Made by a program: the position numbers and the translations under genes
Notes under the pieces: model-generated
The model's database searches: none
Told to the model about the DNA's origin: nothing
What the model saw: only the letters and a program-made list of their open reading frames with translations
Origin: Echinometra lucunter
Taxonomy: Eukaryota; Echinodermata; Echinoidea; Camarodonta; Echinometridae
Direction: 5' to 3'
NCBI GenBank assembly: GCA_029962745.1
Contig: CM057162.1
Location: forward strand, 3,908,826 to 3,972,825
Length of the DNA stretch: 64,000 bases
Shown here: in pieces, positions 40,232 through 50,755 of the stretch
Position numbering within the stretch: the first letter of the stretch is position 1
Layout: every line of letters begins with the position of its first letter

Positions 40232-43200
40232 GCAAGTCAGAATACAATCAATAGAGAAAAAAGAATAATGAAATGCACGGGGGGTTCCAAAAGGGCGATT
40301 TATTCAGAACTGAGGGGCACTCAAAGAAAATAAATTTGCCGAGAATAGTTTGCGATCTCAAACAGACACAGTATCCCCTTATCTATTAGTTAAAATATTT
40401 CATTGTCACTATTTTTAAGAAAAGTGTGTATGTTGTTGTTTTGTTAAAGTGCAGCGTTTCTGCTTGCAATAATTGCAATAATTCTATCTGCATGTTTTTG
40501 TTCATTATCCCTTGTAAAAGAGTCACACTGTTCTCTGTTCTCATTAGCAATGGTCACTGAGGCCCATGGCGCCGTCGTTTAATGGTTTTATCGTGGTTTT
40601 TCATGACGAAGTCGTGGCTGATTTGGTTGGTGGTGATTTGGACAAGGAACAATGGTTTTCACCATAGTTCAGAGCAGGCGTTACAGGGGAGGGGGGGGGG
40701 GGCAGATAGCAGGGGGCGACCTTCCCACTATGATTTTTCAAGTGATTAAAAGAATTTTTAAAAGAGGAGAAAAAGAGGCGGAAGAAGAAAGAATGGACGC
40801 AAGTAGTTTTTCCAAAACAGAAAGTGAATTTCATGGACGCAAGTAGTTATTCTAAACACAGAAAGTGAAATTCATTGCCGCATTCCAATACAGAAAGTAA
40901 AATTCACTGATGCAAGTAGTTAGTCTAAAAACAGAAAGTGAAATTCATTGACGCAAGTAGTTATTCCAAAACAGAAAGTGAAATTCATCAACACAAGTAC
41001 TTATTCTAAAACAGAAAGTGAAATTCATTGACGCAAGCAGTTATTCCAAAAAACGGGACGTGAAATTCATTGACGCAAGCAGTTATTCAAAAAAAGAGTT
41101 GAAACTCACTGACGCAAGTTATTCGAAAAACAGAAAGCGAAATTCATTGACGTCATGACATCTTTCTACTGATTTCTAGCAATATGTGTTGGTAATTATG
41201 TTGTAAATGATATTATATAATGCTCTAATAGGTAAACAGAGGTAAAAAGCTATGGAAGTCAGTATTTTCAGAGTTTTATGTTTCAGATCTTTTCATCCGG
41301 ACCCCATGGAAGAAAAGTCGTATTTTGTTATTAATAGGACTAAATTGGTTTTATATCATTATATTTGTATGATATATTGCTTTTAAAGAAAATGAAACAA
41401 ACACACATCCTTTTCTTTCTTGATGTTTTCTATTTGTAGTTCACAATGGGACAACTGAAACAAAATTGACGACAGTAGAAACAGGTGAGCATGGTGAGTT
41501 GACATCAGAAAATAATGGAACTATATATTGCCGGTATAGTTTTGATATTCTCTGAACAAGGATTTACAGGGAATCTCTTTGATGACTGATTAATAAAAAC
41601 CAAAGCTTTAAAGGAAATCAACGCCCTTAAGTCAAGTAGTTTTTTTATTAAAGATAAGAAGAATCAAACAGATCAGGGAAAATTTGAACGAAATCGGGTA
41701 CGGAATTTTAAAAAGTCTAAGGCTATGTGAAATTTCCTGTATGACTTTTGTTTTTGACACTATCATATCTATTGATGACATCATTTTAAGAACAACTTGT
41801 AATATCTTTTCTACACACAAAATTAAACACTTTTATTTTGCTTAAGATTTGTACATTTTCTTCAGCCAAGCTCAATAATGTAAGAGTTTTCTCCACAACA
41901 TAATTATTTGGAATAAGAACAATGAAAACAACATGTGTTCTTCAAGATAAAGAATGTGAAATTTTTCTTCAGCCAAGCTCAATAATGTAAGAGTTTTCTC
42001 CACAACATAATTATTTGGAATAAGAACAATGAAAACAACATGTGTTCTTCAAGATAAAGAATGTGAAATACAAAACACAAAGTTGTACCCAAAGTATAAC
42101 ACGGTCAAAGACAGAAAATATCATATCGACACAACTTTCTTTTTCCGTGTCCGATTTCGTTCAAATTTCATTGAGCTGTTTTAATCTGACCTTTGATAGC
42201 TTTAATTTAGAAAAAAAAAAAAAACAACTAATTTTAAGGTTCGTGTTTCCTTTAAAGATTTCAGTTCAGTTTATTTTTTCATATTTCACATAAATGATGA
42301 TGCATGCATGCAAATGAGAAATAATACATAAATATACATATGAATGACATCATAAATAATACGATTCATAATACAAAGGGGGAAATTGGAACATACAAAC
42401 ACGTAGACCTTAACATGTTCACCATAAGCTTAAGACAAATAAATTTAAAAAAGTGAAATATGAGGGAATCTAATAAAAAGCTGAGCTTGTAATTAAAGAT
42501 TCCTTAGAAGGTTTAAAGAAAAGTCTGTGATATTCGCGTGTTATTTTGAAAGATCTGTTTAAACTTCGGAATGGGAGAGGGTTGAAAGTTAAACCATTTA
42601 GACCCCTTTCTTCCAAGCCCTCTCCCATCTTTTCTATCTTTGTTTGTTGTTGTTGTGATTTGGGTTTTTTACAGACGTGTATCAAATATCAATCAATCAT
42701 GATTATTTACGTCACCATCCGAAAGACGTGACTCAGGCTCGAACCTGGGTCGGCTCAGTTTATAACTTTCCCTGTTAGCTGAAATTACAGGCGCACACCT
42801 CAACGCCCATGGATTCTACTGGGTTTTTTTTTCTTTAGTATTACGATCGAAACGCATTTACTGGGTACAATTTACTTTTATAATTATGATATAATTATCA
42901 ATTATTTCATTCTATTATCAATGTATTCTGATGGACAGCACGGCTATGAAGCTTTACCAATTACCATCATTCTTATCTGACATTAGATAATTTTCAATAA
43001 ATGACGCATATATTTCAGCATAGATAGATGGAAAGTCTTTCTATTTATTTCCCGGTGCTGTCTTGCTTCTGGTTATTGTTCCTGTTTATTCTTAGGGGGT
43101 GTTGCAAGAAACTTATTAGCAATCGATTGAAATTTTCAACTGCAAATTTGCAATTGACAGATCAATTTTAACTATAGCAAATCAATTCATACTTTCTGTT

Positions 43201-45038
43201 GCAAGAAGCAGACCAACAATTATTTGCAAATTTGCTATTAATTGCAAGACTTATGATTGATTTTTTGACCTAAAATTGACTTGCAACTGATTGCAAGTTT
43301 CTTGCAACGTCCCCTTAGTGTTACGATCGAATTATGTCCAACATGTACAATTTACTTGATATCATATTCTACCTTCTGTCAAATTTATATTGATTACAAA
43401 CTTCTTTAGCCTCAATCATTATTTCTAGGGGAATGAAAAATGTTCATGATTGTGAAGTTTGACCCTATTTCAAATGCTTATTTGTGTTATGTTTTGTTTC
43501 GTTTTATTTCGTTTCGATAATAACTCCATCATGTTAAGATTTTATTTCTTTAAATTTCATTTGATCTGATTGATATGATATAATTTGAATTGTTTACCCT
43601 TCCTAATTTACCTTGACGTCTGCCCCCGGAGGGGGGTGGGATGCAAAAATTACTCTTGACCTTTGGGGAGCATTTCACGAAGAGTCTTGTCGGTGATTTT
43701 CACTAATTTGCTTTCAGCCAATCAGATGCGAGGATTTTCAGTAGCTTATAACATTTGTCAGTGATTTTCACCAACAAAACTCTTAATGAAACGCTCCCCT
43801 GGTCTCTCCTTTATGGTTGAATACATGAGGATTTGAATGATTATGTAACATGCTTCACCAGTGATTATTGAATTGGAAACAAAGGAAGGGAATTAATATT
43901 AACCACCAGGGACGGCTCTACAGGGGGGGGGGGGGGGTTAGGACGCGACCGCCCTATGAATTTTCAAGTGATCAAAAACAAAAGAAAAAAAGGAGAACAA
44001 GAAGAAAAAGAGAGGAGGAAGAAAGAAGAGTATGGAGAAAGAGAGGGCTGGGTCATGCAACTCTGACCCTAAACTTATTTTTCATTTAAAACGTAAATAA
44101 ATTTACCGATGGGTCGGTCATCGTGCCCTTAATTGAAATATCCTGGCGCCGCCCCTGCTTACCACATTTCCCGTTCCCATTTGTTATCACGTACAGATGG
44201 TAAAGCAACAGACGCCATTTCAGCCACAGCAGCCTCACCACCACCACCACCACCACCACCAACATCTTCATCATCATCTTCATCATCATCTTCATCATCT
44301 TCATCATCATCTTCTTCATCAACGTCATCACCATCATCATCTTCGCCAGATTCCATATATCGTTACGACCCCTCAACAAAAATCCTTCCATACAAGATTA
44401 CGGTAATCATACTGTCAGTGATCATATTTGTGCTTTGTTGTGCATTCGTAATAACCCGCAGCCGGTGTCTGCATTGTCATCGTCATTTTGAGAAATCTTT
44501 GAAGACATCGTTGAAAGCGGATTATTCCTCATCGACGCCGAGAAAATGTGATGGCCGTGACAATAAAGAGACTTCGTGCGACATAACTTACCAAAATATC
44601 ATAGCCCCCTTAAATTCAACTCATCATCCATCACTGAAGGTCGAAACTAATAACGTCCCTGTACATGACGGCAACGGAGGCAACCACGACGCGAACGCCA
44701 CTGAGACGCCTCTGAACCACGAGTATTTTGATACGACGACATGGAATCCCACGGAAGGTGTTGATATGTGTGCCGAGATGTTCTGGCCTGTGGCACCATC
44801 ATCTGCGTCAGAAGGAAGACTCGTGCATACGTACGACTCTGTGAGGTCACCTGACCCTCATTTGCGCAATCATTCCTATGAAGTGGTTCCACGCAGCGGC
44901 GCTGATCGCCCGAAGAAGAAATCAGGACTCAACCCCTCCTCTAGCAAGGGATCTAGGCCTACCAAGGGGTGGACCCCTAGTTCTCCCTCCATTGGAAGTA
45001 ATGGCCATTACCAGAACACGGTTGCTATCTATCCGTAA
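39950..45038 (+). CDS. WSC-domain type I transmembrane protein, 3' three exons (5' end missing)
   Basis: Predicted cell-surface protein. Order: Cys-rich WSC domain (exon 39950-40231), short Thr-rich linker (41440-41493), Pro/Ser stalk, one transmembrane helix (about 44397-44455) and a tail of roughly 190 residues ending VAIYP-stop at 45036-45038 (exon 44197-45038). All three exons join in phase 1. WSC domains are putative carbohydrate-binding modules, known from yeast Wsc stress sensors and animal Kremen and polycystin-1. The signal-peptide exon is not seen and may be in the gap. The tail carries several tyrosines, including ITYQNI, which fits an ITIM pattern and a YxN (Grb2-type SH2) site. 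The specific orthologue is not recognised. Confidence 0.75.
40664..40790 (+). repeat. Fragment of a G-run repeat family (CAGGCG..ACAGGGG)
   Basis: GCAGGCGTTACAGGGG, a G-run, then TTTTCAAGTGATTAAAAG and an AGGAGAAAAAGAGGCGGAAG tract: the same order as 43905-44158 and 47290-47548. Confidence 0.6.
40797..41155 (+). repeat. ~40-bp tandem repeat array
   Basis: About nine copies of a unit like GACGCAAGTAGTTATTC followed by AAAACAGAAAGTGAAATTCATT, with point changes and small deletions, inside an intron of the WSC gene. Confidence 0.93.
41440..41493 (+). CDS. Linker exon of the WSC protein, with two usable donors
   Basis: Acceptor CTATTTGTAG|TT; encodes VHNGTTETKLTTVET, a Thr-rich, probably glycosylated juxtadomain segment. 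Two in-phase donors lie 9 nt apart: ACAG|GTGAGC (exon end 41484) and CATG|GTGAGT (end 41493). The second has the better consensus and adds Gly-Glu-His. Both keep phase 1 into the next exon. Confidence 0.62.
41608..42258. mobile_element. Palindromic MITE containing a fresh internal duplication
   Basis: TTTAAAGGAAATCAACG at the left mirrors TTCGTGTTTCCTTTAAA at the right, with AAATTTGAACGAAATCGG / CCGATTTCGTTCAAATTT further in. A 107-bp segment inside is duplicated in tandem (41857-42069). Confidence 0.75.
41857..42069 (+). repeat. Exact 107-bp tandem duplication
   Basis: The block starting CTTCAGCCAAGCTCAATAAT repeats without visible differences at an offset of 107 bases. Confidence 0.93.
42667..42800 (-). 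mobile_element. Probable SINE-type repeat
   Basis: On the minus strand GGTTCGAGCCTGAGTCACG resembles a pol III B box; the TGATTATTTACGTCA region is shared with 6790-6825. Class uncertain. Confidence 0.4.
43092..43318. mobile_element. Palindromic MITE (TTGCAAGAAACTT ends)
   Basis: GGTGTTGCAAGAAACTTATT at the left pairs with TTGCAAGTTTCTTGCAACGT at the right; several TTGCAA motifs inside. Confidence 0.7.
43668..43803. mobile_element. Short palindromic MITE (ATTTCACGAAGAG family)
   Basis: GGGGAGCATTTCACGAAGAG mirrors CTCTTAATGAAACGCTCCCC; inner GTCAGTGATTTTCACCA units. Same family as 19954-20056. Confidence 0.75.
43905..44158. mobile_element. G-run repeat ending next to a WSC gene acceptor
   Basis: GACGGCTCTACAGGGGGG at the left, CCTGGCGCCGCCCCTG at the right, with a purine-rich AGAAAAAGGAG middle. 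The right end is 38 bases before the acceptor of the last WSC exon. The full copy at 47290-47548 has the same layout. Confidence 0.6.
44197..45038 (+). CDS. Last coding exon of the WSC protein: stalk, TM helix, cytoplasmic tail
   Basis: Acceptor ATCACGTACAG|AT, phase 1. Starts DGKATDAISATAAS, then eight Pro, then a Ser-rich run encoded by a TCA/TCT microsatellite (about 44265-44345), then SPDSIYRYDPSTKILPYK. The hydrophobic helix ITVIILSVIIFVLCCAFVI follows, with Arg/Cys/His just after it (stop-transfer). The polar tail has tyrosines in ITYQNI, HEYFD, HTYDSV, HSYEVV and HYQNTV. The codon-sensible tail and clean stop support a real exon. Confidence 0.8.
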
Positions 45039-45420
45039 AACAGCTCTTAAACCATGATGGAGGATGTTCCTTGAATGTCTATACCAAAAGTAATAGGAGG
45101 AATACTTGACTGGCGTAGTTTGAGAAAACACGGAAGAACTCGACACCCCCTCCTCCCCCCCCCCCTATTTGAGCTATGGTGTTTATACGAATTATATGAT
45201 TATTGTATAAAACGCTTTAATGGCTTTAACGAGAATATCACACATAGTTCACTACAATTTGCTTTTAAATGATGAAGGATGGTATGCAAGCAAACAAACA
45301 TAGGCCTACAACAGCGACAACATCATCAACCCTGTCAGCAGAGTCGTTTTTGCCTGTTGCACACAAATATAAAGGGCCTTCTTGCACAAAAAAAAAAAGG
45401 TTTGGTGCTCTTAAATAAAT
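45039..45420 (+). other. Probable 3' UTR of the WSC gene with candidate poly(A) signal
   Basis: Non-coding sequence after the stop. AATAAA at 45414-45419 is the first good polyadenylation signal downstream. A C-run lies at 45149-45164 and an A-run at 45390-45399. No cleavage site can be confirmed. Confidence 0.4.
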
Positions 45421-46226
45421 CAAATCTAATTTGAGAATTATCTTATGGAGGGTGTCGCTTCAGGTAGGGCATGGGGCACTGACACTCCCCCATGATTTCA
45501 TGACCATCATGTGTACTATGAAGCGTGATTGTGTCTTAAACAAAGTCACGTCACCGTCATGTCAACATGGGCGTCAGTCCGGGGGCGGAGCAGGGGTCAG
45601 ATCCGCAAAAAAATAACAAATAAAAAAATAAGGGTGGGGCACACAATAGGATATGTCCCCCAAACTTTGGCAGTCTTGTATTTCGTATATATAATAGGTT
45701 CTAGCTCTATGGCGGACAACTTCTATCAATAAAGCACACAAGATTCGCTCCAAATCACCATTTGAAATGGTGAAAACTGGCATTATTATAGATCATCAAC
45801 TTTTTTTTGCGTGGATCTCGGTGAAAATGGTAAGCCCGGGATGATCAGACGTCCGTATTTTACGGGACAGTCCTATATTTAAAGATAAGTCACGTGTCCC
45901 GTACTACCCTCCCGGAACGCCATTTTATCCCGTATTTTACGCTTACAGTATAAAATAATGGAATATTCAATATGGAAAAATGGATAAAATGCATAAAGCA
46001 TGCGGAAACACAAAGGTATCAGAATAAAGACTCTTCGCTCGCTAGGTTTCGAAAGTAGAATGTTCATTACCCGTGCGCAAACACTGGTAGAAATAAACGA
46101 AGTATTATTTCAGTCAACAATGACTTATAAGCTGGGATGTTGGACTTTCTTGAAGGTCCCTGCTCTGATGAATGGCTTGACATTTTCAGCGTTAATTATG
46201 GGAAATTTTTTGTAACAATAGTGACT

Positions 46227-46480
46227 ACACTCTAAAAAATATTTGGTAAAAATGTGCCATGAAGGTAGTTACGTGTCCAACGAGCTTTTGGCATTTCTTT
46301 TTATCCAATTTGATGGAAATTTTGACCATTCTGAGGTACTTACTGCTTATTTTACCCTAACTGGACAATAATCTTGCTTCCAGCATTGGGTAAAAACATT
46401 GCCCAAAGTTGGTTGGACATAATTATAGTTACCTTCGTGCTGGTTAGAATTTTACCTAATTTTTTTTGCCTTGTAAAGGA
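46227..46480. mobile_element. MITE of the CACTCTAAAAA family
   Basis: CACTCTAAAAAATATTTGGTAAAAATGTG at the left; interior TTGGGTAAAAACATTGCCCAAAGTTGG. Related to 47641-47893, where both ends are clear. Confidence 0.55.
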
Positions 46481-47289
46481 TCCTTGATTTTTGAAGGAAG
46501 CGGGGGGGGGGGATACACTTGAAAAGCTAAAAGCTCAAGAGTATGTCCACCCATACTGGCAGCGGAACTGAGAGGCACAGTACCCCCCCCCCCCCCTCCC
46601 TCTTTTCCAAGCACCCCCAAGTTCCCTCATACCCACGAAAATTGCCCCTTTTCATACCTGTTTAATGCACATTTTTCCTTACAGGGGTCGCGCGGACAAA
46701 GTTGTATAACTGAAGAGTTGCTTTTCGCGCAAAAGGCGTTGGCCCCATCTCGAAAATGTGCCCGTTTGCCCTTCATAACCCTCCCATTGCCATGCTTCTC
46801 ATTCCAGCCTACCATGCTACCAGCGGTAAACATATATTCCTGTTTCAGTACTAATGATGAGAGATTGTGGAAGCAATTTACGATGACCATGATTGAATAA
46901 AGCAAAGTTTCTTTTTTATTTTCTTAATGAAAAATTCTGAACCTTGAACTTTTGAAATGTGAAGAAATATGTGTACAAGGGGGAGAAAATGCGCTTGGAG
47001 GAAGAGGGGGTAGGGCTGTAGAAAACAGCCCTGACTGGAACACTGTCTTTTCTGACCAGAGGATAGTAAGATATATGACTAGACATATTAGTAGTACCCA
47101 GCTGACCGACCCTTAATCTAGTCATTTTAACTAGGGTTTTTTTTTTCAGAGTGCTTACAGTTATACCTTCACGCGGCCACTTTTCTGTATAGCCTGCTTG
47201 GAAACAGACTCAGACGGTTGTAGTAAGTTTTGCTTACTCTTTCAGAGAGATTAAGAGAGATCGGTTTTGAATGTAACCTACACTTTCAA
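46481..47289. other. Intergenic sequence with G/C runs, no gene recognised
   Basis: G-run at 46501-46512, C-runs near 46583-46600. 47040-47160 contains a fragment (TAGTACCCAGCTGACCGACCC) of the element at 61300-61508. Confidence 0.45.
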
Positions 47290-47548
47290 CCCTAGGCGGC
47301 GCTACAGGGGGAGACAGGGGGAAACTGACCCCTAGTTTTTTTTTCCATGTGATAAAAAAGAAAAGAAAAGAAGGAGAAGAAGAAATAGGCGTATGAGTAG
47401 ACCTATATACGGGAGTAGAGGGTACGGTCATGCAAGAGCCTGATTCCTTCATTTGAAAACGTAAATAAACTCACCTGCGGCCGCGGGCCGAGGTTAAAAA
47501 CAAGAAAAGTACTTGCCCCTATCCAAATACCCTGGCGCCGCCCCTGCT
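47290..47548. mobile_element. G-run repeat family, full copy
   Basis: GGCGGCGCTACAGGGGGAGAC at the left, CCTGGCGCCGCCCCTG at the right, with an AGAAAAGAAAAGAAGGAG tract inside. Confidence 0.65.
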
Positions 47549-47640
47549 TTGAACCAAGTTTCACACCATCGACTGTCAAATGCAGTGTATATAGAAAGTG
47601 CCATTGGCAATTTTCTTTCAATGATCTCGCTTGCCATACA

Positions 47641-47893
47641 CTGTAAAAACTATTGGGGGAAAAATTTAACCAGCACGAGAGTAATTATGTATCCAACCAA
47701 TTTTGGGCAATATTTTTTACCCAGTGCGGGAAACATACTGTGCAGTTAGGGTGAAAATAAGCAGTAATTACTTTAGGAAGCGCAAAATTTCCATCATATT
47801 GGATAAAAAGAAATGCCTAAAGATATGCCCAAAGTTGGATGGATACATAATTACCCTCATGACACATTTTTACCCAATATTTTTTAGAGTGTA
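47641..47893. mobile_element. MITE with ACACTGTAAAAA / TTTTTTAGAGTGT ends
   Basis: Imperfect terminal inverted repeats; internal AATTATGTATCCAACCAATTTTGGGCAA pairs with TTGCCCAAA-type text at the right. Non-coding. Confidence 0.7.
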
Positions 47894-48285
47894 CCTTCTC
47901 TCGCCTCATGCCTGTCATGGATGAATCAGATGACAACGGATTTTTTAAAAGGCATATAAACCCATGGTGAAAAAGAAGCAGTTATCAGGAGGGGGTTGTT
48001 ACTTATCAAGAAATAATATCAAGATATTATCAGAAGAAAACGTAATATTTAGGTAGTAATCACATTACTTACATTCGCCTGCATGATGGATCTCACTATT
48101 AACACGATTAATAACATAAGTACGTTCATTTCGAAGAGACTGAGTTTGTATTTTTAGCCTATCCAAAGAATGACATGAATGAAGAGTCTACGACATAAAC
48201 GCCACTGTACGTACTTAGGAATATTTTTTCTCATTCGGTCACTAAGGTAGGTTTGAGAATACTCATCTGATATAGGCCTAGTTTA

Positions 48286-48862
48286 AAGGAGAATGCAACC
48301 CAGATATCAGTGTGCTTCCAGTGAATGAAGTAGAACAAGAAGAGTAAACACTGAAAGTTTGAGCAAAATCGGACAGTTTGTTAAAGAGTTATGAACTTTG
48401 AAAGTTTAAATAAATCCTTATTATGGGGATCCTTGAATTGGCAACTTTGCCAGCATCTGTCATGTTATCGTGGACAATTCTCCATTCATTTTGTACACAG
48501 AATTTAACATTTTCTTTATTTTCAAGAAAAATACAAATTCTTTTGATTTATTGTTTGAGTATTTATTCTGCAAGCATTTTGGGAAAAATTATATTGATTC
48601 CTGACTTGAAATTTCATATAAATCAATTTTTTTTTGAAAAATTATGCACAACATGAATTGAGAGTTTTCCACGATGACATCACAGATAATGGCAAAGTTG
48701 CCAACTCTCAAGGATCCCAACAATAGGGATTTACTGAAACTTTCCAAATTCATAACTCTTGAACAGATTGTCTGATTTTGCTCAAACTTTCACTGTTTAC
48801 ACTTCTTGGTCATCTTCATTCACTAACAGCGCACTGACGCATGGGTTGCATTCTCCTTTAAT
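48286..48862. mobile_element. 577-bp palindromic MITE, copy 1
   Basis: AAAGGAGAATGCAACCCAGA at the left mirrors TGGGTTGCATTCTCCTTTAA at the right; the arms are complementary over most of their length (GGGGATCCTTGAATTGGCAAC / GTTGCCAACTCTCAAGGATC). Confidence 0.88.
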
Positions 48863-49159
48863 GAGTACTAAAAGAGACTCGAGCTTCTAATTTGGTGATG
48901 TAGGCCTACCGTTTTGAATATGGTGTGTATATATGCAAGAAGAAGTTCTCCTTGGTATATTTCTTCATCTGTTCATAGCATAAGAAATACGTAGATCTAT
49001 GCTCGTGTAAAAACAAGCACTTCATCTTTTCTGAATAAAAATCACTCGACTTAATGAAGAGGATATGACTTTACTCGCTGTAAACAGCTCTCATTTTTTT
49101 GTGTGCGTAGGGGCTCACGTGTGTGTATGTTTGTGTCACTCATCTTACGCTAGCTTCTC

Positions 49160-49163
<4 letters not shown>

Positions 49164-49211
<48 letters not shown>

Positions 49212-49250
49212 CTCTCTCTCTCTATCTATCTTTCTCTCTATCCATCTCTC
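49164..49250 (+). repeat. TC/TCTA microsatellite
   Basis: CT dinucleotide run followed by TCTATCTATC variants. Confidence 0.97.
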
Positions 49251-49909
49251 TTTTACCCCGTCATTTCACTGCCTAGTGGAATTATTTATAGGCTACATTT
49301 GACTGAATCGAATCGTTCGCATTATTTCATTCAGTTGAGGTTTATTTTCTTAGTATTCATTCATGTCAGTGGAGCATGCGATTTGAAACTTCACAATGAC
49401 CTGTTACTGAGCTTTTAAAAAGGGGGAATTTCACAACAATCGTAATCAAATTGCCACGTCGTATTTGTGAGTTTAGAGTGTATACGTTTACGCAGGCGGA
49501 TTTTTAAGACGGGAATTTGAAATCACCAATTATGTTGTAAGTTTTTTCTCAACAAGTGGTATTCATCATGGTGGTTAGATTTTCAACCGATTAGGCCTAC
49601 GGAATAGAGGATCGGGAGGGTTAAATAGTGCCATTTGATTTCAGTGAAAAAAGGCATTGAGAAATCAATAGTCGCTACATGATGACTGAATTATCAGTCC
49701 CACATATAGTGGATAATGTTGGGCATGTATTCGGTGTTTTTAAACACACCAAACGTACGGATATTCTCTTTCAAATACCTATGTGGCGCATTTTTGTAGC
49801 TTTCGAAAAAAAAAAATCGAATTTTTTAAGAGGTAGGTGAATTCTATATATATCCCGTCTTGCTCATTGTATCAAAATATATACCATACAGTAACAATGA
49901 CCGAGTTTC

Positions 49910-50376
49910 ATTGGCGTAAATCCGGGGGGGGGGGGGGGTGGGATATGTCCCCCCCCCCACTTTTTGGAGGGGCATGGCGTGTACAAATATCCCCCCCTTT
50001 TTAAGGAAGAAAATATATTTTAATTAATCAGTTAGTAAAATTTTTGAAAATCCAAATTAACAACCATCATGTTTTAAAATTTCTATTTGAAAATGTGATT
50101 TAAAACCAGAAAAGTGATTATTTTTGGCTCGCACACTTGGCTCGCTCATCATATTTTAGAATTTCTATTTGAAAATGCGATTGAAAACCAGAAAAGGGGT
50201 TATTTTTGGCTCGCTCGCTTCGCTCGCTCGCTCGCAAAATGAATATTAAAGTGTGTGTAAGGGGTTCTGTGCGGGTGGATGAGGGTTAGTGTTTATACTC
50301 AAGTGTGAGATCGACAGAAAAAAAAATCGTCAAAAAAGTCAATCATACACTCCTCAAAGTAGATTTACGCCGGTGC
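49910..50376. mobile_element. GGCGTAAATC family element before the death-domain exon
   Basis: ATTGGCGTAAATCCGGGGGG at the left pairs with AGATTTACGCCGGTG at the right; the interior has two AAAATTTCTATTTGAAAATG copies and CGCTCGCTTCGCTCGCTCGC. It ends 70 bases before the start codon at 50446. Same family at 60268-60640. Confidence 0.7.
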
Positions 50377-50445
50377 TGAGTTTCATCAACTTTAAATTCA
50401 CTAAAACTAATCTTTTCAGTGTTTTAATTTGCTTAAAACAAGCTC

Positions 50446-50755
50446 ATGGAGAAAGAAGGCCTGGACGACAAAACGGTCCATGCCATCGCCGAAGCGATAG
50501 GTGACAACAGTGGGCTAGTGAAACTGGCTATGTCCTTGGGTTTCAAGTTTGAAAAAGCTGACATATTCAGAAAAACGAACCGAACTGATGGAGTAATCAG
50601 TGCTAAAGGAACAACGCAGATGCTTTTCGAATGGAAGCAGAAAACTCACATAAAAGATCAACGGACAAAACTGAAATTTGCTCTGGAAGAGGCCGAATTC
50701 AATCAGATCGCAGATGAGTTCTTTGGACACCATAAACATGGTGAACCCGTCGGAG
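50446..50755 (+). CDS. Death-fold domain exon (probable first coding exon)
   Basis: The ATG at 50446 has an in-frame TAA 11-13 bases upstream, and G at +4. The protein begins MEKEGLDDKTVHAIAEAIGD, with the helical pattern of a death domain: LVKLAMSLGF (helix 2), then KADIFRKTN, TTQMLFEWKQKT (the conserved W of the LLxxW motif), KLKFALEEAEFNQIADEFF (helices 5-6). Donor GGAG|GTAAAA, phase 1. A spliced 5' UTR is possible (AG sites just upstream). It could also be called DED or CARD-like; the W position favours a death domain. Confidence 0.75.

Noticed and set aside
44086..44391. Minus-strand Met/Lys and Asp/Glu-rich frames
   Set aside because: Antisense of the Pro/Ser coding microsatellite of the WSC exon.
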